The notes: generated from the letters alone by a model not told the origin. A stretch of DNA of 64,000 bases from Arachidicoccus ginsenosidivorans (GCF_007971385.1 NZ_CP042434.1:3658001-3722000), one strand, 5' to 3'. Shown: positions 9,302 to 20,796, numbered from the stretch's first letter. A program made the numbers and translations.

Positions 9302-10409
9302 ATGAAGCGACTCAAAATAATTCTGCTTTTCACAGTATTTTGTGGAATATCAACGTTGGGTATCAGTCAATTCCGTACCTATTCCAATGAATTTATGAAC
9401 ATTGGCGCTGGAGCCAGAGGGCTGGGAATGGGCGGTGCTCAGGTTAGCTCAGCCATGGATGCCACGGCGGGTTATTGGAATCCGGCAGGGCTCAGCTATA
9501 TAAGAGATGTTCCGTCCATATCGGCCATGCATGCTTCTTATTTTTCTGGCATCGGTAAGTATGATTTCCTAGCGGCAGCAATCCCTTTAAATGATGACAA
9601 AAGAACGATTGGTATTACTGCCATTAGGTTTGGTGTGGATGATATCCCCAATACCTTATTTTTAGTTGATCCTCAGACCGGACAGCTGAACTATAATAAT
9701 ATTTCGGCATTTTCCTCTGCTGATTATGGCTTTTTGCTTTCCTATGGTCAAATGCTAAAAATACCCCGGATATGCAGATCTCTATGGGGGGCAATGTCAA
9801 AATTCTTTATCGGCATGTAGGTAGTTTTGCCAATGCGATTGGTTTAGGTATTGATGCGGGACTGATGATCCGTACGCCGACCTGGCGTATCGGGGTTGTG
9901 GCCAGAGATTTAACTACTACTTATAATGCCTGGACTTTTAATTTTACAGATAGGGAAAAAGAGGTTTTATATCTGACCAATAATGATATTCCTACCAAAT
10001 CAACAGAACTAACACAGCCCAGACTGATTTTAGGTGGAGGTTATAATTTTGTATTTAATGAAAAGTTCAGTCTATTGGCTGAAACGAACCTGGACGTCAC
10101 ATTTGATGGTAAACGTAATACATTAATCAGTAGTGCGCCGATCAGCATTGATCCTCATTTAGGCATTGAAGGCAATATCTTGGATAAGGTCTTTATTAGG
10201 GCGGGTATCTCTAATTTTCAAAGGGGACTGGCAGATTCTGATACAACCAATCAGAAAAGGGTGTGGATATTTCAGCCCAGTTTAGGGGCAGGCTTTAAAT
10301 TGGGGAATGTTATGATTGATTATGCCTTTACCAATCTGGCTAATCAATCCAATCCTTTATATACACATATATTTCTCTGCGCGTAGACTTGGAGAAAAAA
10401 AGGTATTAA
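9302..10409 (+). CDS. PorV/PorQ-family outer membrane protein (PorV2-like), two one-base deletions
   Basis: A type IX secretion barrel of the FadL-like fold. Signal peptide MKRLKIILLFTVFCGIS, then the family hallmark GARGLGMGGAQVS and DATAGYWNPAGL. ATG 9302 is chosen for the signal peptide, although the frame is open to 9245. Two frame breaks are seen: one A missing in the A-run 9757-9761 (restores SYGQMLKNTPDMQISMGG) and one T missing near 10372-10374 (restores HIFSLRVDLEKKRY and the stop at 10407). The repaired protein has 369 residues. In T9SS, PorV shuttles cargo to the PorU sortase; the gene next door is a PorU2-like gingipain-fold protein, which supports a paired role. PorV itself is probably encoded elsewhere. 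Confidence 0.85.
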
Positions 10410-10467
10410 AACAGGCATTGTGGAAGAAATGAGCGAACGGAAATTAAAAATTCTATTTTCTTTTAAT

Positions 10468-13400
10468 ATGGTCAAAAGAAATATACATATTGGTGCTATT
10501 ATGTTGGTGCTTTTTTGCCTAATGGGCAATCTTAGTACTTTAAAGGCACAATCTTATAATAATGAGTGGATCGTTAATGGTCAGACTTATTATAAATTTA
10601 GGATTCTTAATGACGGATTATATAGAGTTACAGGCAGCACTTTGACGACAATTGGTCTTAACGGTGCCACAGGGAATAACTTGCAATTATGGCATAATGG
10701 AGTCCAGGTACCTATTTATGTAAACACAACTGGAACGCTAGGGTCAAGTGACTATATTGAATTCTGGGGCGAACATAATGATGGAAGTGTAGATGCTGAA
10801 CTTTTTAAAAATGCCAGCGACCAATTAAATAAGGCTAGAAGTTTTGAAGGTGATAGTGCGACCTATTTTTTGACAATAAATGCAACAACTAGTCAGAATC
10901 TCAGATACTCAAAAGCAAAAAATGATGTAGCAGGCCAGGGAAGCAGTTTGAGTCCTGAGCCTTATTTTTATTATACGACCCAAAAAGATTTAGGCACAAC
11001 GTTTAATCGGGGCCCAGCAAGTGCTTATGGATCAGATTATGTTTATATGTCTGATTATAAAGGCAAGTGTTTTGGAACGATCATCAAAGGCGCAAAGAGC
11101 ACATCGGCCAGTTTTACAAATTTGTACGGCTATTCTGGAGCTACAGGGATTATTAGTGCGGGTGTGGCTGGAGCTTCTACTTTAGGAAGCAATCGTTCCG
11201 TTACTGTTAAAGGTGGGGATGGTGTAAATAATATAGCTTCTTTGGGAAATTTTGAAGCTAAAGTTGTGGCTGTTGGTGGTGCACAGATTGGTTCCAGTTA
11301 TACGGTAACAGTAACCAATGGCAGTAGTAATGCAAATGATCAGGTAAATGTTAGTTTTGTATCGCTCTATTATCCACGTAGCTTCAATTTTGGAGGGGCA
11401 TCCAGTTTTGCCTTTAATCTATCTGCTAGCAGCAAAGCTCGTTTATTAAATATTACCAACTTTTCTGCCGGTGGAAGTACGCCTGTTTTGTATGATATTA
11501 CCCATGGGCAGCGATACGAGGCTGTAGTTAGTGGTTCTACTTACCAATTTGTTTTACCTGCAATGGATTCAAGTCATTTGGCCCTGGTGGGACAAAGTGC
11601 CAGCAGTTATACTTCGATAGGAAGTAATGAGATTGCTGTCAGAAATTTTCCGAACCTATCAAGTAGTGATCAGCAAGGGAATTACCTGATTATATCTAAT
11701 AAGGCCTTGTATGGCAGCGGAGATTATGTGGCACAATACGCGGCCTATCGTAAATCTGCAACTGGGGGAGGGTATAATGTGCACATTTACAATATTGATG
11801 ATTTGGAGGATATGTTTGCTTTTGGTGTTCATTCCAGCCCACTTAGTATAAAAAACTTTCTCAGATATGCACGCAACACTTTTTCTACAAAACCTAAATT
11901 TGTATTTTTAATAGGTAGGGGTCTTACATTTGATAATATGCAAGGGGCAAATGCTTCCAATCCCGAATATCAGGCACAAAATTTAGTACCCACATTTGGC
12001 TGGCCTGCTTCTGACGTGATGCTTGCTGCTGATAACAGCCAACCAATCGCTGCAACTCCAATTGGACGTTTGTCTGCTGTGAAACCGGAGGAAATCAAAA
12101 ATTACTTGGATAAGGTTAAGGTATATGAAGCTGCTCAGCAAAGCGATGATCATACTATAGAAAATAATAGCTGGAAGAAAAATGTGGTGTTTATTTCAGG
12201 GGGGATAAATTCGTCGGAAGAAAATCTATTTGGAAGTTATCTGGGCAATTATCAAACAATATTAAAGGATAGTTTGTATGGCGCAAATGAGTTTCGTTTA
12301 AGGAAAGTTACTGCGGATCAAGTGTCCGACGGGTCTGAAATAAGCTTGAAGAATTTGTTTGCAAGCGGTTTGGGATTGATTAGTTATTTTGGGCATGGTG
12401 CAAGTACCACAATTGCTTATGCAGAATTAAATGATCCTTCGGTTTTTAACAACAATAACAAATATCCATTACTCTTTACAAGTGGTTGTGATGTAGGCGA
12501 TTGCTTTAGTTATATGGCTGGAAGAACGACAACCATTAATAATATTACTGAAAGGTATTTATTTACGAAAGATAAAGGGAGCGTTGGATTTGTTGCAGAA
12601 ACCTATCTAGGTGTGACTTCTTTTTTGCAATATTATAATCTCGTTTTATATAAAAATATAAGCACAACGAGATATGGGATGCCTATCACTGAATCTTTAC
12701 AGGCAAGCCAGGCTGCAATGATCACATCTGATAGGCTAAAAGTTAGTGATACTGTAACTAATTATGCACATGCTGAGCAAACCAATTTTTTTGGAGATCC
12801 TTCTATTTCCCTTTATAACTTTCCCAAACCGGATTTTATTGTTGAAGATAATAAGGTGACAATACCAAGTTCCGTCTCGATCACGTCTGAAAAGTTTTCC
12901 GTTAAGGCTTATTTATATAACATTGGACGTGCGATAGGGGATTCTGTTTTAGTTTCTGTTAAGCATAAATTCCCAAGTGGTAGTATTGAAACTTTGTTAG
13001 AAAAGAGAATCGCTGCTGTCAGAAGTCTTGATTCTATTGGTTTAGATGTTACAATAGATGCTAATAAAGCAGTAGGGAATAACGAGATTATTGTATCTAT
13101 AGATGGGGATAATAGATATGATGAGTTAAGTGAAACTAATAATTCTATAACAAAAATATTTATATTTATGCAAACGGAATAACACCAGTCTATCCTTATA
13201 AGTATTCTATCATACGCAATCCTAATGTTACTCTTGTTGGGTCAACATCCGATGCCTTAGCTGCTGAAAGTAACTATATAATGGAATTGGATACAACAGA
13301 ATTGTTTAATTCATCGTCGTTGGTTACCAAAACAGTTAAATCAATCGGGGGGGCGATAAGCTTTGATCCCGGTATTACTTTTAAAGATAGTACTGTTTAT

Positions 13401-15687
13401 TACTGGCGTGTAAGTCCTGTTCCTGGAACAGGTGAGGATTATCGTTGGGCAAATAGTAGTTTTCAGTATATAGCAAGTAAAGGAATTGATAAATTGAACG
13501 GTATTGGCCAAAGTCATTATTGGCAACACGTCCAGTCTACTATGGCTGGTATTGGAATTGATAGTGTAAGTAGGCAGTGGCGTTTTAATGAATTATTACA
13601 TTCATTTTTGATAGCCCACGGTGTTTATGGGTCTGGTATACCTACTGGCTGGAGCAATTTTGCTATTCGTCAAGATGGCGCGCTGATCTCCAGTTTCCAA
13701 TGCACAACATTGGGTAATTCTTTGATGTTTAATGTATTTACGCCTGATGGAATACAGCCGTATATAAATGAATCTACCCCAAGCCCAGTACAAAATGTGC
13801 CCAATACTAGTATAGGCGGATTCATGGGATCTAAGGCATCATGTGGGAATCATCCCTACTCGTTTGATGTTGATCCTATAAATTATCCCAATACGAATAA
13901 GTATAATTTTCAGTTTACGTATAAAACAGCTGCTGATAGGGATAATATTGCAAAATTTATGGATTGGATTCCTGATGGCTCTTATGTTATTGTAAGACTA
14001 TTTGTGGTTTCGCCTTATACTTCTATACCTTTTGTAGATACATGGAAGAGTGATGCAAGCGGGGTAAATAATCTGTACCAGAAGTTTATTGGTCAAGGCT
14101 TATCAGCCATCGATGATTTTACTAGTGCGAAAGCAGGCTTGTTTATATATAAAAAATCAGATAACAGCTTTACACCTTATCAGCAATTAACAGCGGATTA
14201 TTTGGAACAGATACAGGTTTCAACCAGTTTGGTTGGTAAGGATTCCATCGGTTATGTAACTTCTCCCAAATTTGGTCCAGCCAAAAGTTGGAGTTCCATT
14301 CAGTGGAATGGCAAAAGTGAGGAATCTACTAGTACAGATCATGCGAGCGTAGATGTAATTGGTATAACCGCTAGTGGATCAACCTCAGTATTACGTACAC
14401 TAAGTTCAACTGAACAAAATGTAGATATCTCTTCCATAGATGCGGCTACTTATCCGTATTTGCAGTTAAAATTAAGGAATGTCGACAGTGTAAATTATAC
14501 GCCTTACCAGTTAAGGTATTGGCATATAATGTACACTCCAGTCCCTGAAGGTGCCCTGGCAGGTAATATAGCATTAGAAAGTCAGGATACAATTGATATA
14601 GGGCAAGATTTGAAATTTGGAATTGCATTTAAAAATGTGAGTGATCAGGTTTATACAGATTCTATTAAAGCAAACGTAACTTTAAGAAATAAGAGTAACC
14701 AATTATTTACTATACCTATTCGAAAATTAAAGCCTATTCAACCTGGAGATACGGCTATGGTATTCATAACAATTCCGGGTGATACTAGCATTTATAATGC
14801 TGCCCATCCTAGTGAGAAAATGCCTATTGGAACCATGGATCTTGGAGGAGAAATTACCCTTGGACTGGATATTAACCCTTCAATGGATCCATTAGAACAA
14901 ATGCATGATAACAATTTCTTATATAAGTCAATATATATAAGGACTGAACAACATAATACACAACTGGATGTGACTTTTGATGGTATCCATATTTTGGATA
15001 ATGATATTGTTGCCGCCAAACCTGTTGTTGCGATCAGAGTTAGTGACGATTCTAAATATTTATTACTTAACGATACATCGGTAGCTAAAATATCACTTGT
15101 TTACCCTGATGGAACCGTGAAGAAATTTGGGTATAATTCTGATACACTCACCTTTACTCCTGCAAAAGACAGTGTTAAAATGAGGCTTTAATTGATTTTA
15201 GACCTTATTTGACGCAAGATGGTACATATCAATTGATTGTAAAAGGACAAGGTAAGACTGGTGACGCATCGACTGTGACGGATTATAGTGTCAATTTCCA
15301 GGTTTACAATAAACCAATGATTTCTGATATGTTTAATTATCCTAATCCGTTTACAAGCTCTACAGCATTTGTATTTACAATTACAGGAACCCAAGTACCA
15401 CAAAATATTCGGATCCAGATATTAACGGTTACAGGGAAGATTGTCAAGGAGATTACAAAAGATGAATTAGGTCCTTTACATATTGGACGTAATATTACTG
15501 ATTATAAATGGGATGGAACTGACAGTTACGGACAGAAATTAGCAAACGGTGTTTATATTTATAGGGTAATCACTAACCAAGATGGTAAAAATTGGATCAT
15601 TTTACGATAAAAGATACGAATGGCAATGAAATTAATACCAGTAAATATTTTACAAAAGGATACGGGAAAATGTATCTAATGCGATAA
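10468..15687 (+). CDS. PorU2-like gingipain-family (C25) protein, copy A, three one-base deletions
   Basis: Repaired length about 1740 residues. Signal peptide MVKRNIHIGAIMLVLFCLM ends near LKAQ; ATG 10468 is chosen for it. The peptidase C25 domain (roughly residues 400-780) has the catalytic His in SYFGHGAS (residue 643) and Cys in SGCDVGDC (residue 674). CARDB-like Ig domains follow, and the end is a FlgD-like module (SYGQKLANGVYIYRV) closing with YGKMYLMR. The family resembles PorU, the sortase that cleaves T9SS sorting domains and anchors cargo to the outer membrane. Frame breaks: A missing at 13152-13156, a base missing near 15182-15184 (restores EALIDFRPY), and G missing at 15594-15595 (restores the end to 15687). 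12763-14515 matches copy B (24774-29830) exactly apart from homopolymer lengths. It follows the PorV2-like gene by 58 bases. Confidence 0.85.
12763..14515 (+). repeat. Long near-identical repeat, copy in PorU2-like gene A
   Basis: 1753 bases that correspond to 27078-28829 in copy B. Reading both side by side shows no substitution; the only differences are three run lengths (7T vs 6T, 5A vs 6A, 7G vs 6G). A second, less perfect shared tract precedes it (12142-12624 vs 26457-26940, roughly a dozen substitutions), separated by about 140 divergent bases. Confidence 0.9.
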
Positions 15688-15744
15688 ACAATTAATAAAA
15701 AAGGGGAGTTTGACTATCTTCGTGCAAAATTTAAAAGAAACGCA

Positions 15745-16125
15745 ATGAAAGTTGTTGGAACAGGAACCCGTGTATTGAATTTTTTGATAGATACATTATT
15801 AATTGTTATAATAAGCTTTGCCTTTGGCAAGTGGTATAATTTTCACGTAATGTATTGGGGGTACACGCCTGTGCCTCCTTATAGCTTTTTCTTTTGTAGT
15901 CTTTTTGTTTACTATTTTATTTTTGAAGCCATTTGGAGAAGAACACCTGGTAAGTGGTTAAGTATAAGTAAAGTTGTAGATAAGAATGGCAAAAAGGCTT
16001 CATTTCTTCAGGTACTAGTAAGGTCTTTGGTTCGACTGACTGTAATTGATATGTTTTTTATTCCATTTTTGAATGGCAGGACCTTGCATGATTTTTTAAG
16101 TGGAACTTATGTAGTAGAAGCCTAA
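15745..16125 (+). CDS. RDD family membrane protein
   Basis: 126 residues with three hydrophobic segments (about 11-30, 45-68 and 95-115). The opening VGTGTRVLNFLIDTLLI has the Arg and Asp of the RDD signature, the middle WRRTPGKWL is the conserved TxGK motif, and the end RTLHDFLSGTYVV holds the final Asp. RDD proteins are small inner membrane proteins of mostly unknown role, some linked to Na+/H+ exchange. It follows PorU2-like copy A by 57 bases on the same strand and may be read through from it. Confidence 0.88.
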   Translation: MKVVGTGTRVLNFLIDTLLIVIISFAFGKWYNFHVMYWGYTPVPPYSFFFCSLFVYYFIFEAIWRRTPGKWLSISKVVDKNGKKASFLQVLVRSLVRLTVIDMFFIPFLNGRTLHDFLSGTYVVEA

Positions 16126-16144
16126 TTATTATTTAAACCTGGGA

Positions 16145-17485
16145 TTAAAGCAGACTTATTAAATATATAAAACAAAGAACTGTAATTAATGTAAATAAAT
16201 ATATTGCTAGCTTATTAAAATTGAATTTTATTAAATTTAGAATATAAACCATTAATACCATTAGTAAAATTGTACTAATGATGGAAAATGTAATTATGGT
16301 TATTAATATCGAATAATGTTTCAAATAGCAGTAATATAGACATAACGATTTTAAGCAAAATGATATGATTTGAAATATTAATGCTTTGTGTTGTTTTTTT
16401 ATAACAATTAATAAATTAGAGATAGGACCAGAAATGAATACCATCAAGTACCAAATACTAATTATCTGCGCGAAAACTCCAGCCATTGCCCATTGTGCTC
16501 CAAATGCAAATCTGAATAATATTTGACCCGTAAACATTAAAATAATCGTTGGGATAATTCCGATTATAAAAGCTTTCGTTAAAATCTCCCAGGTTTTTTT
16601 ACGCAGAGCATCGACGTCATTCTGTATCTCAGAATATTCCTTGTATGCTACTTGACGAATCGAGTTACTAATTATGCTGATTGGAATATTTGCTATTCTT
16701 TGTGCTAAAAGGTAAAAGCCAGCAATATTGCTTGAAAAAATAATTGGCAAGGTAATTAGTAATAATTGATTTGATAATGTCGTTAAAACTGAGGATGGCA
16801 TTGAGTATAATGGGAAATCTTTGTATTGATTCAGTAGGGAAATGAATCTATTGAATTTTAATTTTTTAAAATTCTTTAATTTTTTTTCTTGAAGAAATAT
16901 TCTTAAAACTTGAGTATTAGCTGCTATTTGGGATAATAAATTGCCCACTATTAAACCTGAAGTTGTATATTTTAAAATGCCTAAAATTAATTGTGCAGTA
17001 TTTCCAAAGGTGGATCTAGTTATATATGATTTCGAAATAATTGTGTAAGAATTCATTCGTAGAGAAAAGTCTTTCAATATTTCATAAAGCGCGTTCAAAA
17101 AAACGGCAATTGGAATAAGATATACCCAATTATTTAATACTTCATCTTGGTCGAAGGCATTAAGAAAAGGAGTTTTAAAAATGGATATTAAAATAAATAG
17201 GATAAAGGATAAAATTAAATTGAAATAGATTGTACTTGTTGTCAGTTCAATCGCTGTTAATGTTTTTTTGGGCAATAAAATTGCCATTTCATATTTACCA
17301 GTTACAATTTCCGCAAATATTAAAGTAATACTTATGAAAATTGCTAATCCTCCAAATTCCTGAGGACTATATAACCGAGTTAAAATGGGCATTAGCAAAA
17401 AGGGAATAACTTGGGAAATAATACTCCCAAAAGAAAGTTTTAAAATGCTTGAATTATTTTTACTTTTAAATAATTGCTGAAACAT
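16145..17485 (-). CDS. Oligosaccharide flippase, Wzx/polysaccharide-biosynthesis family
   Basis: 446 residues from ATG 17485 (MFQQLFKSKN); the frame extends to 17542 but that would overlap the acetyltransferase upstream. About twelve to fourteen membrane segments, and the N-terminal pattern FGSIISQVIPFLLMPILTRLYSP followed by FGGLAIFIS is typical of MOP-superfamily flippases that move lipid-linked sugar units across the inner membrane. It is markedly AT-rich, like many polysaccharide genes. It lies 16 bases after the acetyltransferase and in the same direction as manC, so the three probably form a surface-glycan operon. Confidence 0.85.
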   Translation of the reverse strand: MFQQLFKSKNNSSILKLSFGSIISQVIPFLLMPILTRLYSPQEFGGLAIFISITLIFAEIVTGKYEMAILLPKKTLTAIELTTSTIYFNLILSFILFILISIFKTPFLNAFDQDEVLNNWVYLIPIAVFLNALYEILKDFSLRMNSYTIISKSYITRSTFGNTAQLILGILKYTTSGLIVGNLLSQIAANTQVLRIFLQEKKLKNFKKLKFNRFISLLNQYKDFPLYSMPSSVLTTLSNQLLLITLPIIFSSNIAGFYLLAQRIANIPISIISNSIRQVAYKEYSEIQNDVDALRKKTWEILTKAFIIGIIPTIILMFTGQILFRFAFGAQWAMAGVFAQIISIWYLMVFISGPISNLLIVIKKQHKALIFQIISFCLKSLCLYYCYLKHYSILITIITFSIISTILLMVLMVYILNLIKFNFNKLAIYLFTLITVLCFIYLISLL

Positions 17486-17501
17486 ATTATAGCGGAAAAT
17501 T

Positions 17502-18011
17502 TTAGTGTAATTCTTTAAGAATTCTCGCAGGATTTCCAGCAATTATACAATGCCCACCTTCAAAACTTTTTGTTACTACAGCATTTGCTCCAACTATAGT
17601 GTGATCGCCTAATATAACCCCAGGTAGAATTACTGCGTTAGTGCCGACCCAGCAATGACGACCTATTTTAATTGGAGGCGCCTCGAGGAGTACTCTATTT
17701 TCTAAAGGATCATGGTTTGCTGAGATGATTGAAACTTTTGGACCTATATTTGTATAATCGCCAATATATATCTTATTGAGAGCGTTGATGTAGACACCTG
17801 GTGAATCACCTGGGAAGGTTTCTTTTCCTATAAATAAATTTTCAGGACTATGAATCGTGGACGTAAAGTGTATTGGCCATTTTACCTTACTATTGTGACG
17901 TAATATTTTTCGAAATAGAAAGTCTGTAAGGTAAAATGATATAGAGGCGTGGGTGTGATTATTTGCGCCTAATAATTTCTTTAATATTTTTTTGATATAG
18001 TTTTTTATGAA
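17502..18011 (-). CDS. Hexapeptide-repeat acyltransferase, colanic/LPS type
   Basis: About 169 residues open in frame. The C-terminal half is a left-handed beta helix with hexapeptide pattern: IYIGDYTNIGPKVSI, then SANHDP with the catalytic-type His, PPIKIGRHCWVGTNAVI, LPGVILGDHTIVGANAVVT, and the terminal AGNPARILKELH. Such enzymes acetylate sugars in O-antigen, colanic acid or capsule. No ATG lies in frame; the reading frame begins right after a TAA at 18012-18014 that overlaps the end of manC. An ATG in the same frame inside the end of manC (coding ATGACGATTATT) is cut off only by that TAA, so a lost base in the A-rich stretch could explain the missing start. Flanked by manC and the flippase on the same strand. 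Confidence 0.8.
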   Translation of the reverse strand, partial: FIKNYIKKILKKLLGANNHTHASISFYLTDFLFRKILRHNSKVKWPIHFTSTIHSPENLFIGKETFPGDSPGVYINALNKIYIGDYTNIGPKVSIISANHDPLENRVLLEAPPIKIGRHCWVGTNAVILPGVILGDHTIVGANAVVTKSFEGGHCIIAGNPARILKELH

Positions 18012-18018
18012 TTATTTT

Positions 18019-19107
18019 TTATAAATAATCGTCATCAAAATTTCTTCTCACCTCCGCCACATAATCTTTAATTTCTTGCTCCTTATCCTTTTTGCAAATC
18101 AATAGAGAATCTTTTGTATCTATTACAATGCAGTCATCCAATCCTTGTAATACCACTAATTTTTTGTCCGGTGCACTAATCATGCATTTTGTTGCATCAA
18201 TTACGACAATGTGTTTACCTGTAACGGCATTTCCTAAATAATCCTTCTCCAGGTTTTCATAAGCACTGTTCCATGTACCTAAGTCACTCCATCCAAAGGA
18301 AGATGGGATGACATAAACATTTTCAGATTTTTCCATAATGGCAAAATCAATGGAGATATTGGTGCATAACGGATAAATACGTTTTATAGCCTCCAGTTCC
18401 TCTGGCTTATTAAAATTATCTCTTTCTGCATCAAATACTTCGTACATCTCCGGCTGGTGCTTTTCAATTGCATTGAGTATACTTTTGACTCGCCAGATGA
18501 ATATACCTGAGTTCCATAAAAATTCACCACTTTCAAGAAAAACCTTCGCTAGCTCCAGATTAGGTTTTTCTGTAAATGTTTTTACTTTATAGATGTCGGA
18601 GGCAACTTCCCTGGTCTCATACTGGATATAACCATAACCGGTATTTGGATAGAGCGGTTTGATTCCGAGTGTAACAAGGGCATTTAAATGAGCTGAAAAA
18701 TCAAGTGCCGTTTCAACAGCTTTAGTAAATTCAGCTGAATCCATAATAATATGGTCACTGGGAGCCACAATTAAATTTGCCTCAGGATCCTTCTCCAATA
18801 ATTTCATGGAAATATAAGCTACACAGGGCGCCGTGCTTTTCCTGCTGGGCTCACGAATGATATTCTCAATCGGGAGTTCTGGTATTTGTTCGTGGGTCAG
18901 GTCAGCATATTCCGCTGTAGTAGCGATAAATATATGATTAAGTTGTATAAACGGGGTAAACCTTTCAAAGGTCTGTCGTATTAAGGTTTTGCCTGTATGA
19001 AGAATATCCAGGAATTGTTTCGGTTTTGCCATCAGGCTTTTGGGCCATAATCGACTACCGATACCTCCCGCAAGTATTACAACATAATGGTGTTCATTGT
19101 TTTGCAC
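18019..19107 (-). CDS. manC: Mannose-1-phosphate guanylyltransferase
   Basis: 362 residues. It makes GDP-mannose from GTP and mannose 1-phosphate for surface polysaccharides. The nucleotidyltransferase signature LAGGIGSRLWP is followed by KPKQFL, and the substrate-binding FTEKPN lies mid-protein; IWRVKSI and SFGWSDLGTW are also conserved. It lacks the fused mannose-6-phosphate isomerase domain found in some ManC proteins. It is the first gene of a minus-strand group with an acetyltransferase and a Wzx-like flippase. Confidence 0.93.
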   Translation of the reverse strand: MQNNEHHYVVILAGGIGSRLWPKSLMAKPKQFLDILHTGKTLIRQTFERFTPFIQLNHIFIATTAEYADLTHEQIPELPIENIIREPSRKSTAPCVAYISMKLLEKDPEANLIVAPSDHIIMDSAEFTKAVETALDFSAHLNALVTLGIKPLYPNTGYGYIQYETREVASDIYKVKTFTEKPNLELAKVFLESGEFLWNSGIFIWRVKSILNAIEKHQPEMYEVFDAERDNFNKPEELEAIKRIYPLCTNISIDFAIMEKSENVYVIPSSFGWSDLGTWNSAYENLEKDYLGNAVTGKHIVVIDATKCMISAPDKKLVVLQGLDDCIVIDTKDSLLICKKDKEQEIKDYVAEVRRNFDDDYL

Positions 19108-19315
19108 AGACTAAAATATTATTTATCGAATGCGAAGATAACGAGAATATCCTAAAAATAATTCTTGTTATTTTTCGCTAAATTTATTGATAAGGTTTCT
19201 AAAATGGCATCAATTTAGTCATAAAATGCAAAATTATCAATAATAAACCTGAAGTATACGTTTAAACATTATTTTTGTGGTCATGTATTTTAATTGGAAT
19301 GATAGTATAAATTTA

Positions 19316-20311
19316 ATGCGGAAGCTCACTTTTCGGCGTTTTTGGAACGCTGCAAAAGTGACAATGAGTTTTGAATTGAGTAAATTGTTTAAAAAGCCCA
19401 TTCAATGGGGCTTTCCTATGTCAATTTCTTTTGAGCCAACAACTTCCTGTAACCTAAGATGTCCGGAATGTCCAAGTGGCCTCAGGGCATTTACCCGGGA
19501 TAAAGGCATGCTCAAGAATAATTTTTTTACTGATACTATAGATGATATATATAAGGAAATAATGTATTTGATATTTTATTTCCAGGGAGAGCCCTACCTG
19601 AATCCTGACTTTTTAAAGATGGTAAAATATGCCCACGATAAGGGTATATATACCGCAACTTCGACCAATGCACATTATCTGACAGACGAAAAGGCTAAAG
19701 AAACAATAGAAAGTGGGTTAGATAGGTTGATTATCTCCATTGATGGAACGACGCAGGAGGTATATGAATCTTATAGGGTAGGAGGTAAATTGGAAAAAGT
19801 ATTAGAAGGGGCTCGTAATATTGTTAAATGGAAAAAGAAACTGAACAGTAAAACACCCTTTGTCTTTTTTCAGTTCCTAGTTGTAAAACCAAATGAGCAC
19901 CAGATTGAAGATGTAAAAATATTGGCCAAGGAAATCGGTGTAGACCAGGTTCGCTTCAAAACTGCTCAAGTGTATGATTATCAGGATGATCCTAATAATC
20001 TGATCCCTACAATTGATAAGTATAGCAGGTATAGAAGAGATAAGGATGGCGTTATGCAGGTTAAAAGTGGTATGAAAAATCATTGCTGGAAACTCTGGCA
20101 ATCCAATGTAATTACTTGGGATGGCCTTGTTGTTCCTTGTTGCTTTGATAAAGATGCTATGCACCGGCTTGGTAATTTAAAAAACCAATCTTTTAAAGAA
20201 ATCTGGCATAACGATAATTATAAACAATTTCGCAAAGAGCTGATGGCAGGTAGAAAAAATATTGATATTTGTGCCAATTGTTCTGAAGGCCTATCTGTAT
20301 GGGAAGATTAA
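19316..20311 (+). CDS. Radical SAM/SPASM domain protein
   Basis: 331 residues from ATG 19316; earlier in-frame starts exist (GTG 19277, ATG 19283). The radical SAM motif is CNLRCPEC, binding the catalytic 4Fe-4S cluster, preceded by SFEPTTS. The C-terminal part has a SPASM-like set of cysteines (NHCWKLW, VVPCCFD, ICANC) for auxiliary clusters. Proteins of this build often modify peptides, sugars or tRNA; the substrate here is unknown. A MarR-family gene follows at once and may even overlap its stop, and manC lies divergent upstream. Confidence 0.85.
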   Translation: MRKLTFRRFWNAAKVTMSFELSKLFKKPIQWGFPMSISFEPTTSCNLRCPECPSGLRAFTRDKGMLKNNFFTDTIDDIYKEIMYLIFYFQGEPYLNPDFLKMVKYAHDKGIYTATSTNAHYLTDEKAKETIESGLDRLIISIDGTTQEVYESYRVGGKLEKVLEGARNIVKWKKKLNSKTPFVFFQFLVVKPNEHQIEDVKILAKEIGVDQVRFKTAQVYDYQDDPNNLIPTIDKYSRYRRDKDGVMQVKSGMKNHCWKLWQSNVITWDGLVVPCCFDKDAMHRLGNLKNQSFKEIWHNDNYKQFRKELMAGRKNIDICANCSEGLSVWED

Positions 20312-20322
20312 TAGCAAGTAAA

Positions 20323-20796
20323 ATGGAAGATAAACTTAAAAATATTGATTTCCCTGAATTCAAGAATGACTTTCATCTTGTAAGACTTAACATATTCCTA
20401 ACGGAAAGCTATCTAATGGAGTCCGTGCGAAAGTTTTTCGATGAATTTGACATTACTGCTCAACAATATAATATTATGCGCATTGTTGAAGTCAGCGAGG
20501 TGCCTTTAAGTATTTTACAAATACGAGAAAGAATGCTGGAAAAAATGTGCGATGCCAGTAGATTAATTGATCGATTAATTTTAAAGAATCTAGTAATAAA
20601 AAAGGTTTCAAATGTTGATAAACGGCTCGTTGAAGTTTATTTAACCCCCAAGGGGCTTGAACTTTTAACTGAAATAAAGGGAAAAGTCGGCGCCTTAGAG
20701 AAACCGATCAAAGATAATATCAGTGAAGAGGAAGCGGCCACGCTTTGCACTTTGCTAAGTAAAATGAGAGGAACGGAACCTAATGTATTTTGTTGA
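20323..20796 (+). CDS. MarR-family transcriptional regulator
   Basis: 157 residues from ATG 20323; an in-frame ATG at 20299 would overlap the radical SAM gene by 13 bases. The winged-helix pattern is clear: DITAQQYNIMRIVE, then LSILQIRERMLEK as the helix before recognition, CDASRLIDRLILKNLV as the recognition helix, and the wing VSNVDKRLVEVYLTPKGLELL. MarR dimers repress genes in answer to small ligands. Being coupled to the radical SAM gene, it may regulate that unit. Confidence 0.88.
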   Translation: MEDKLKNIDFPEFKNDFHLVRLNIFLTESYLMESVRKFFDEFDITAQQYNIMRIVEVSEVPLSILQIRERMLEKMCDASRLIDRLILKNLVIKKVSNVDKRLVEVYLTPKGLELLTEIKGKVGALEKPIKDNISEEEAATLCTLLSKMRGTEPNVFC

